This document shows positions 55,501 to 64,000 of a stretch of 64,000 nucleotides of DNA, one piece after another. Below the pieces are notes generated by a model. It had not been told where the DNA came from. It did no database searches and saw nothing but the letters and a program-made list of their open reading frames with translations. The stretch covers positions 2,871,001 through 2,935,000 of the forward strand of contig NC_087391.1 of assembly GCF_963675165.1 (NCBI RefSeq), read 5' to 3'. Source of the stretch: Halichondria panicea (Eukaryota; Porifera; Demospongiae; Suberitida; Halichondriidae). The stretch's first letter is position 1. The number at the start of each line of letters is the position of its first letter. The translations under genes and the position numbers were made by a program.

Positions 55501-58500
55501 GAAGTTTTACATGTGTGTACGCAATTAAAGTTTTTGCTGTTTGTGTAGTACTCTGGGTGCTTTTGCACATAGGCAAAACAATCGTTTTTTGTGCATGTGA
55601 GCCAGCTTGCAATATATTGAACAGCATACACATACTGCAAACTGGAATTGTAGCAAATGGTACATGCTGATATACATGTATGTATAAACAATAATTATTA
55701 ATAACTACGAAACCATAGCATGTATAGTACGCAACAGGAACAGAAACATCAAATGTGGCCTCTAACTGTACATGTAACTCACATGTTGTAAATCTTCTTT
55801 TGATATCTTTCCATCTCTATCCGTATCATAAACTTTAAATACAACTGAAGGAAATCAATAATTATTATAATTATTTTGATTTACATATCTTAGCACTTAC
55901 AGTCGAGTTTCATGTCTCTAGTGTTGAGACCACCCTCCTGGGCACGAGGAGACTTTTTGAATCGAGCCAGGGTCCTGACAAACTGGCGGAAGTTAATTGT
56001 CTCTATTGAGCTCTTGCCATTTCTCCTGCACCGATACCATAATTATGCATTCTGGTGATTCGGATGCTCACAAGCTACAAAGTAGCTACATGTGGGATGG
56101 GCTTAATTTCGAAAACGGTAGTTTTTTCTGGAAATTAAGCTCATGCGGAGTATTTGTATAAAATTATGTCTGTAACTGATGTGGGTTGGGCTCCCCCCGG
56201 GGGGCGCTTTAAGGCAATAAAGAAGTGGCCAAGTTTGAATGAAGTGAATATGAAACATTCTGCTCTCTATTTTGCCAAACCACACCCAAAACGTTATATC
56301 CATCCGACCGTAATAAATGTATAAAAACACATTGAAAACCTAGTTTGGTGCCAGCCAGTACTGGCCAGTATACGGAATAGAGAGTGCTTCCTATACTTTA
56401 GTGACCCTTTTCCATTGTTCCTGCTACAGGATCACTTCAGCTGTAAATACATACCTCGAATAAACGACGCCTGTAAACTAGAGGCCAACGTGTAAGTTCA
56501 AGATTCTTAGCTTTTGCTCGCTTTTATTCGACAACGAGGCTTTAACATCGGAAGCTGCCACTATTAAAAGTACTAACTTTATAACTAGAGCACTAAAGTG
56601 CAAACCCTCGGCTGGTGACATGATTATAAAGAAACCAGAAATATATTGCAGTGCATAATTATAGTGATGTTGTTATCACGTATGACTTGCACAGCAACTC
56701 AGGAGCAATAAAACTAAACCAGACTGGAGGCATGCTGAAACATTTGAGAACAGGTAGACTGGTAGTGGTACTAAAGATATATGCACTGTGGATTATAGGA
56801 GAAGCCTGGAGTCTCAGAGAAGTATGGCTCCAGGTCCTGCATGGAGTAGGATCCCAGTCAGCTAAAGCAGCAGGAGCTATTATTCAAGCTTCTACTTTAG
56901 TGACCCTGTTCCATCGTTCTTGGTACAGGATCACTTCAGTTATAAGTAACGCATGTGCAAGTTCTGTTCAAGCTACATTTTGCTCGCTTTTATTAGACAA
57001 CGAAGCTTTAACACCGAAAGCTGCCACTATCAAAAGTACTAACTTGTTGTGTGGAGTCTACTCATGCTATAAACGCAGTGCTAGAACATCCAGGTAAGCA
57101 GACCTAGTCACAAGCTTGTTCAAGCTTCTTAGCTTTTGCTCGACAAAGAAGCTTTAACATAAAAATCTGCCACTACTTAAACCAAGATATTGTTGTGTGA
57201 AGGCTATCCATGCTGTAAATGCAGTGCTGTGGCATCCCAGGTGAGTAGATATACCTGTGACAAACAAACAGACAAACAAACAAACTAGAGCACTAAAGTG
57301 CAAACCCTCGGCTGGTACATGGTGACATGATTAAAAAGAAACCAGAAATATAATGCAGTGCATATAGTGATGTTGTTATCACGTATGACTTGCACAGCAA
57401 CTCAGGAGCAATAAAACTAAACCAGACTGGAGGCATGCTGAAACATTTGAGAACAGGTAGTGGTACTATAGATATATGCACTGTGGATTAGGATCACAGT
57501 AAAGAAGCCTGGAGTCTCAGAGAAGTATGGCTCCAGGTTCTGCATGGAGTAGGATCCCAGTCAGCAGCAGGAGCTATAATTCAAGCTTCTACTTTAGTGA
57601 CCCTGTTCCATTGTTCCTGGTATATACAGCTTTCTACTTTAGTGATCCTGTTCCATCGTTCTTGGTACAGGATCACTTCAGTTATAAGTAACGCATGTGC
57701 AAGTTCTGTTCAAGCTACATTTTGCTCGACAAAGAAGCTTTAACACCGAAAGCTGCCACTATCAAAAGTACTAACTTATTGTGTGGAGGCTACTCATGCT
57801 GTAAACGCAGTGCTAGAGCATCCAGGTAAGCAGACCTAGTCACACCTAGTCACAAGCTTATTCAAGCTTCTTAGCTTTTGCTCGACAAAGAAGCTTTAAC
57901 AGCAAAATCTGCCACTATTTAAATCAAGATATTGTTGTGTGAAGGCTATCCATGCTGTAAATGCAGTGCTGTGGCATCCAGGTGAGTAGATATACCTGTG
58001 ACAAACAAACAAACCAACAGACTACTATACTCGTGGCCGCCCACGCGCCTCGGGTAACTAGAGCACTAAAGTGCAAACCCTCGGCTGGTGACGTGATAAT
58101 AAAGAAACCAGAAGAGTGATAATGCAGTGCATGTAGCATGTATGACTAGCAGAGCACAACAACTCAAGAGCAATAAAACTAAACTAACTAGAGCACTAAA
58201 ATGCAAACCCTCGGCTGGTGACATGATTATAAAGAAACCATATAATGCAGTGCATTGCCATAATTATAGTGATGTTGTTATCATCATCATGCATGCATGA
58301 CTTGCACAGTAACTCAGGAGCAATAAAACTAAACCAGACTGGAGGCATGCTGAAACATTTGACAACAGGTAGTAGTACTATAGATATATGCACTGTGGAT
58401 TAGGATCACAGCAAAGAAGCCTGGAGTCTCAGAGAAGTATGGCTCCAGGTCCTGCATGGATCCCAGTCAGCTAAAGCAAGCTTTCTACTTTAGTGACCCT

Positions 58501-61254
58501 GTTCCATTGTTCCCGGTATATACAGTTTTCTACTTTAGTGACCCTGTTCCATTGTTTCTGGACCTGGTACAGGATCACTTCAGTTATAAGTAACGCATGT
58601 GCAAGTTCTGTTCAAGCTACATTTTGCTCGCTTTTATTAGACAACGAAGCTTTAACACCGAAAGCTGCCAGTATTAGAAGTACTGACTTGTTGTGTGGAG
58701 GCTACTTATGCTGTAAACGCAGTGCTAGAGCATCCAGGTAAGCAGACCCAGTCACAAGCTTGTTCAAGCTTCTTAGCTTTTGCTCGACAAAGAAGCTTTA
58801 ACATCACAATCTGTCACTATTTAAACCAAGATATTGTTGTGTGAAGGCTATCCATGCTGTAAATGCAGTGCTGTGGCATCCAGGTGAGTAGATATACCTG
58901 TGACAAACAAACAGACAAACAAACAAACTAGAGCACTAAAGTGCAAACCCTCGGCTGGTGACATGATTATAAAGAAACCAGAAATATAATGCAGTGCATA
59001 TAGTGATGAACTCAGGAGCAATAAAACTAAACCAGACTGGAGGCATGCTGAAACATTTGAGAACAGGTAGTGGTACTATAGATATATGCACTGTGGATTA
59101 GGATCACAGTAAAGAAGCCTGGAGTCTCAGAGAAGTATGGCTCCAGGTTCTGCATGGAGTAGGATCCCAGTCAGCAGCAGGAGCTATATTCAAGCTTCTA
59201 CTTTAGTGACCCTCTTCCATTGTTCCTGGTATATACAGCTTTCTACTTTAGTGACCCTGTTCCATCGTTCTTGGTACAGGATCACTTCAGTTATAAGTAA
59301 CGCATGTGCAAGTTCTGTTCAAGCTACATTTTGCTCGCTTTTATTAGACAAAGAAGCTTTAACACCGAAAGCTGCCACTATCTAAAGTACTAACTTGTTG
59401 TGTGGAGGCTACTCATGCTGTAAACGCAGTGCTAGAACATCCAGGTAAGCAGACCTAGTCACAAGCTTATTCAAGCTTCTTAGCTTTTGCTCGACAAAGA
59501 AGCTTTAACATCAAAATCTGCCACTATTTAAACCAAGATATTGTTATGTGAAGGCTACCTATGCTGCAAACGCAGCGCTATGGCATCCAGGTGAGTAGAT
59601 ATACTAGTGACAAACAGACAAACAAACAAACAAACAAACAAACCAACAGACTACTATACCCGTGGCCGCCCACGCGCGCCTCGGGTAACAAACCAACAGA
59701 CTACTATACCCGTGGCCGCCCACGCGCCTCGGGTAACAACGTACGTGCATGCATGAGACATGCACTATGGACTGGGATCACAGCAAAGAAGCCTGGAGTC
59801 TTAGACTAAGAGAAGTATGGCTCCTTCCAGGCTGGGTACGTATAGGATCCAGAGTCAGTCAACAACCAGTCACAATTCTACTTTCTTGACAATTGTTCTT
59901 GGTACGGGATCACTTCAGCTGAAAATACATAATCAAGCCTTGACTACGTATTTTCAGCTGAAGTGATCCCGTACCTTGACTCAAGGCCACGTGGCAAGTT
60001 TTAGCTTCTTAGCTTCTTTTGCTCGCTTTTACTCGACAAAGAAGCTTTAACATCAAAATCTGCCACTATTTAAACCAAGATATTGTTGTGTGAAGACTAC
60101 CTATGCTGCAAACGCAGTGCTACGGCATCCAGGTGAGTAGATATACTCGTTACAAACAAACAAACGTTTGTAACAAACAGACAAACAGACAGACTACTAT
60201 AACCCGTGGCCGCCCACGCACCTCGGGTTAACTAGAGCACTAAAGTGCAATACCTCGGCTGGTGACATGATAATAGAAGAGTGATAATGCAGTGCATGTA
60301 GCATGTATGAGCAACTCAAAAGCAATAAAACTAAACCAGACTGGAGGCATGCTGAAACTTTGAGTGCTAGTGGTACATGGTATGCATGTCACATTAGACA
60401 TGTACTGTGGACTAGACTGGGATCACAGCAAAGAAGCCTGGAGTGTTAGACTTAGAGAGGTATGGCTCCTGCCAGGCTGGAGTATAGGATCCAGAGTCAG
60501 CCAACAACCGGTTAACCAGTCACAGTTTTAGCTTTCTACTAAAATTATATCAATTGTTCCTGGTGCGGATCACTTCAGCTGCAACTACGTAATCAAGGCC
60601 ACGTGAGAAGAAGTAGCTAGTTATATAGCTGCTTCAAGCTTCTTAGCTTTTGCTCGACAATGAAGCTTTAACATCAAAATCTGCCACTATTTAAACCAAG
60701 ATATTGTTGTGTGAAGGCTATCCATGCTGTAAACGCAGTGCTGTGGCATCCAGGTGAGTAGAAAAGCCAATCACAAACAAACAAACAAACAAACAGACAG
60801 ACTACTATACCCGTGGCCGCCCACGCGCGCCTCGGGTAATTAATTGTTATGTGGAGGTTACCCATGCTGTAAACGCAGTGCTATAGAATCCAGGTAAGCA
60901 CACCTAGTCACAAGCTTCTTAGCTTTTACTCGTTTTTATTTGACAACGAAGGTTTAACATCAAAATCTGCCACTATTAAAACTAATACATTGTGTGAATT
61001 AAGACTATCCATGCTGTAAACGAAGTGCTGTGGCATCCAGGTGAGTAGACTCACATACTAATATTACAAACAGACAGACAAACACAAACAAACCAACGAA
61101 CTACTATGCCCATGGCCGCCCACGCATGCCTCGGGTAATAAGATACTTGACCTGTGAACATAATGTAACTTACTCATCTGTGAAGAATGCTTCAATAATG
61201 CGTGTTCCGAGTGGGTTAACTGCCAGCTCTGGTATTAACATCATATCTTCCCTA
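52545..61254 (-). CDS. CHP1: Calcineurin B homologous protein (CHP1-like), 5' end outside window
   Basis: CHP proteins are myristoylated EF-hand proteins that bind and stabilise Na+/H+ exchangers and inhibit calcineurin. Exons from 5' to 3': 61174-61254, 55901-56025, 55783-55844, 52928-52969, 52797-52877, 52545-52601 (stop TAA); all phases agree. Seen: REDMMLIPELAVNPLG and RIIEAFF, INFRQFVRTLARF, EF-hand 3 (KVYDTDRDGKISKED), VLSAMVGLHIPKDQ, EF-hand 4 (EADENEDNLIDMGEF) and the CHP-type C-terminus DKMSIRF, which separates it from calcineurin B itself. EF-hand 3 has Asp instead of Glu at loop position 12. The first exon(s), with the myristoylation site and EF-hand 1, would lie beyond 61254. I did not recognise them up to 64000, so they are probably outside the window. 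Whether it is CHP1, CHP2 or CHP3 cannot be settled. Confidence 0.88.
52994..53436. mobile_element. Inverted-repeat element with G-rich tract, CHP1 intron
   Basis: The ends CTACCGAGATTACGCCC (53003) and GGCGTAATCTCGGTAG (53417) are inverted copies. Inside, GGGATGGGCTTAATTTCGAAAAC and AAATTAAGCCCACC form shorter inverted pairs; a related partial copy is at about 56075-56160. It ends in a run of G tracts (53378-53418). Confidence 0.65.
53378..53418 (+). repeat. G-tract cluster with quadruplex potential
   Basis: At least four runs of 6-10 G separated by single A bases. It is on the strand opposite to CHP1, so the CHP1 transcript would carry C tracts. A plus-strand frame reading poly-Gly through it is not considered a gene. 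Confidence 0.75.
54022..54292. repeat. Single MITE terminus plus part of the 18860-19445 element
   Basis: 54022-54110 starts TACCGTATAGCGGGTAATTTT like the MITE family but lacks the second end. 54142-54292 matches the left part of the repeat at 18868-19040. Confidence 0.55.
54355..55120. mobile_element. DNA transposon with perfect 32-bp inverted ends, CHP1 intron
   Basis: The terminal repeats 54355-54386 and 55089-55120 are exact inverted copies (CAGAGATACAAAAGAAAGGG..). The 7-bp target duplication ATTAACA lies at 54348-54354 and 55121-55127. The interior matches the element at 40976-41522 in inverted orientation. A 99-codon plus-strand frame (54754-55053) has hydrophobic stretches but no transposase motif. 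Confidence 0.85.
56390..61140 (+). repeat. 4.7-kb composite repeat array in a CHP1 intron
   Basis: A mosaic of modules also present at 20165-21570. GAGCACTAAARTGCAAACCC or a close variant occurs near 56585, 57287, 58061, 58191, 58928 and 60234. A CATCCAGGTRAG-type box occurs about 12 times (e.g. 57086, 57818, 57972, 58730, 58877, 59440, 60128, 61034). (CAAA)n tracts are followed by GTGGCCGCCCACG at 58032, 59663, 59711, 60207, 60812 and 61111. The segment AAGCTTCTTAGC..AAAGAAGCTT can fold into a hairpin. Several units keep the same open frame of about 65 codons (ISNACASSVQATFCSLLL..). Confidence 0.85.
59901..59975. repeat. Second copy of the perfect 28-bp hairpin
   Basis: Arms 59901-59928 and 59948-59975 with a 19-nt loop, identical to the hairpin at 20484-20558. 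Confidence 0.9.
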
Positions 61255-61667
61255 CTGCGAGAACAAAACATGAAACATACAATCACTTTGTACCCTAAAC
61301 AACTATTGTCAGAAGCACAGATGATAATTATTGCCATTATCGTAAGACGACCTTAGAAAATAATGAAAAGTCAATAAATTATTAATAGCTGCTGCATGAA
61401 ACAGTACAGCTTTGTGACTCTTTTCTCACTCTTGCAGCTAGCTACTATAAGTACACTCTACGGACAAGTTTTTCTACGTACGTATACACTATTCTGAAAT
61501 ATGACACTGCAAGTAAGCAATTAAAACTAACGTTCTGATTAGCTATAAGCACCACAACCTAATTGGAAATTGGCCTTACAAAAATGTAGTGCCCCGCCAC
61601 ATAAAGGTACCGTGAATGCGGTCTGCACATGTGCTGCTCTTGTTGTATGCACGCAAACTGCTCTTAT

Positions 61668-63222
61668 CATAGATGTAGGAGAGAGGGATTGGAAACGGAA
61701 GTAGATTTCAATGTACTTCACATATGACCTCGATAAACATCCGCGCCTCGCTTAATGAGGGCTAATGTATTCCCCAGGAACTTCGCGGGTAACTGAGATT
61801 ATTGCAAATCTAGGATTTTATGAGTTGTCACTAGTATTCTGTCAAGTTTTCCAGTATCCAGTGCAACTGTGCTTTATATAGATAGTGAATAACCATTGTT
61901 CAAGCTCTATTTACCGTTGCAACTATCTTCTTCATTGAATTTAGGTAAGTTTAATCTTGTATTGTACACATTTATCCCTTTTTCTCTGAAATGATTAATG
62001 TTTAGGTCGTATACTTCAATATGCTTGTTGGTAAATCATGTGGTATCACCCCAAGCCAAAGAAAATTAGTCATACATCAGCTGGTAGAATTTAGTGCTAG
62101 AAAAAAGTTAAATTAAAGAGCACCACTAAAGATCCCTTTTTTGGGAATACGCTAAGCGTTACAGAAATTTTAATTTTAGGCATACATTCCCTTATGATTG
62201 GTAATCACCCCAAGAGCATTAGTTTTGGATCAGGTGGATGTATAGCTTTTGTGTGCATGAATGTGTAGTCACCTATTTTTACCTCATAATTGTTATTGGC
62301 CCGGTAGTAGATTGTGGTGAAGGGCCTGTAGGCCCGAGATATTTAACTACTACAAATGCTGTTTCATCTATATTTTATATAGCAATACCTCGCAAGCCAA
62401 AACTTACTGAGTACGCTGAAGAAAAGAAGACAGAAGAATACCCCTCCTCTCTACACCCCTACACGTCACCGCCCTCGTAAATGTTATCGGCTGTTCCGGC
62501 TATATATACACCCTTGTATACCTCACCAGCTTCTCTCCATCTAAGACTGTCTGATTAGAGTGCTAAACTAATCATAATTATAGCTGTATAATAATCATTT
62601 TTATCGTGTAAGTTTTTGTTAATGTTGTTCGGTTTGATCCCACTCGTTTTACACTTAGAAAGCAACTGGCAGTGCTGTGGAGTGTTTTTGCTGTCTCCAA
62701 GTGTATGTAATTATACTTAATGAATTGGAAATTGAAATGTACGCTCACCAGCCTAGTATATATATATATAGTACAATTGATTCATCAAAAGTGAAAACAA
62801 TAAATTATTATTAAGAAAGTTACATGGTGTATTATGTATCTTGTCGTATGAATGATCATGGTTATTGCCTCAAACTAGTGGACTTCTTGATGGTTTTCTT
62901 TTTCATTTAATTAAGTTGGCAGCAAAAGAGAAGCCTCTGAGTGTCACAAATACATTCACAATTTCAGGGAACTAAGCATCCTCTGATGATTTTATATCTA
63001 CTGTGAAACAAGTATCCAATACCACTAGCTCTGCACATTCTCCTTACTATTACCATGTACCACCAATGCACTGTTGTGTTGATTGTGTCTCTTTCCCTCT
63101 TCTTTCACCGCTTATGCAATGAGTTTTCCTCATTTTGAGGCAAGAAAAGAAGACAAGAAAGCGAGGCGCGGATGTTTTCCGAGGCCCACTTCCGTTTCCA
63201 ATCCCTCTCTCCTACATCTATG
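61668..63222. mobile_element. 1.55-kb DNA transposon, same family as 54355-55120
   Basis: The ends CATAGATGTAGGAGAGAGGG..ATTGGAAACGG and the complement at 63192-63222 form inverted repeats that continue inward to ACATCCGCGCCTCGC. A 7-bp direct repeat CTCTTAT flanks it (61661-61667 and 63223-63229). On the minus strand near 62870-62990 a decayed coding tail carries EIVNVFVTLRGFS and KKKTIKKSTSLR, also found in the 29769-31197 element. No complete transposase remains. Confidence 0.8.
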
Positions 63223-63229
63223 CTCTTAT

Positions 63230-64000
63230 ATAGTGCGGCATGTATGCCACACACATGTATGTATGTAAAATTTCATTTTGTGTGGGATATAACAAATGTT
63301 CCAATGTTCCTCTGTCAGTTGGTGTAACACTCTCTACCTTATTAAGATTCTCTATCTACTTGTGTGCCATGTACGACGGGCATGGTTCAGGTACTTACAT
63401 TTACTGTCCTACAGTCCTTAATTAATTATCTGTGGCTATAGTGGCAATACATTCACCGATTTCAAGTGCTAAATCAAGTCGGTGGGCACGTGAAATCAAT
63501 CAATGGACTGGACTCTGTCAAGGGAATCGTTTCAACTACATGTACATGTATTACAGTAAAGAAACTTCCAAACTGTTTGTCAAACCAAGCAATTTCTCGT
63601 AAAGGCTACAATGCGATGGAAGTAAAGACATAACTCTGTCAATGTAGTTGTGGGTGGGGCTCAATCTTTGCGATCTTAACCAGTTGGGTCAAGCACTACT
63701 CCTCTTTCATTAACTCGATCCGACTTAATTATAGTTGAGTTAAGTATAATTATATAATCACACCGATAAATTCCATCTCCACCGAGGCATCAGCACCTGC
63801 GGTGCTTTCATTTTACCAGCACTTTAGATGGCAAAGCGAGCTTTCTTGTTAGCATCATGCAGCCTTCACTAGGAAAACTGGTTGTTTGTGGGAATTGCTC
63901 TCTTCACCCAGAAACTGAAACCCCTGTAGCGAGATTGGATACCAACTAGCTAGCTCCCTTTCTGCTCTTGCTACTACTAAACCACCAGTCCATTGATTGA
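63230..64000. other. No gene recognised at the right edge
   Basis: Upstream of the visible CHP1 exons. I searched the minus strand for a CHP N-terminus and found none. A short word pair GCACCTGCGGTGC lies at 63791-63803. The rest is AT-rich without a supported feature. Confidence 0.4.

Noticed and set aside
58020-58060. tRNA-like head in GTGGCCGCCCACGCGCCTCGGG
   Set aside because: I could not find A and B boxes or a cloverleaf, so no tRNA or tRNA-derived SINE is claimed.
56390-61140. Tandem gene family or CRISPR-like array
   Set aside because: Units have mosaic order and variable length, with no start codons in common context; better explained as a composite satellite of transposon origin.
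62238-62480. Plus-strand 80-codon frame inside the 61668-63222 transposon
   Set aside because: No transposase motif; the recognisable coding remnant of the family is on the minus strand at about 62870-62990.
63083-63268. Small plus-strand frame near the right edge
   Set aside because: It overlaps the right terminal repeat of the transposon and has no other support.

Overview
The window is nuclear DNA of an animal, most likely a sponge. It carries four spliced or intronless protein genes of animal type with GT-AG introns. Between them lie many transposable elements, AT-rich 'taattataattat' words and foldback repeats. No bacterial gene, CRISPR array, rRNA gene or convincing tRNA gene was seen. 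The sponge assignment is an inference from gene style and repeat types; no species can be named.

Left part (1-25.6 kb): an intronless TSNAX (translin-associated factor X) gene on the minus strand sits head to head with a complete ten-exon APLF gene on the plus strand, about 170 bp apart. APLF has an FHA domain, a Ku-binding motif, two PBZ zinc fingers and an acidic tail. APLF converges on KIF6, a minus-strand kinesin gene that I could resolve into 25 exons (7276-25563, 835 codons, all phases consistent). The large KIF6 introns hold MITEs, tandem repeats, a Tc1/mariner-like element and a composite repeat.

Middle part (26-51 kb): a retroelement graveyard. It holds a decayed reverse transcriptase (RVT) element, fragments of a Ty3/gypsy element in both orientations, and a complete but frameshifted Ty3/gypsy element (31676-38063, with LTRs, 4-bp target duplication and polypurine tract). 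A large inverted repeat with an exon-like insert and a LINE fragment follow. Next come a second gypsy element on the minus strand and a three-level nest: a gypsy RT fragment split by a Copia element, which is itself split by a second, internally deleted Copia element in the opposite orientation. Both Copia insertions have perfect 5-bp target duplications and primer-binding sites matching the anticodon arm of initiator tRNA-Met.

Right part (51-64 kb): two nested foldback elements, then a minus-strand gene for a calcineurin B homologous protein (CHP1-like). Six of its exons are in the window and its first exon(s) lie outside. One CHP1 intron holds a 4.7-kb array of the same composite repeat found in KIF6 intron 2. 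Two transposons of one family, with similar termini and 7-bp target duplications, lie in or near this gene.

The four host genes are single-copy style genes: TSNAX and APLF act on nucleic acids and DNA breaks, KIF6 is a ciliary-type kinesin, and CHP1 is a calcium-binding regulator. Nothing suggests that they form one pathway; only the TSNAX/APLF pair shares a likely promoter.
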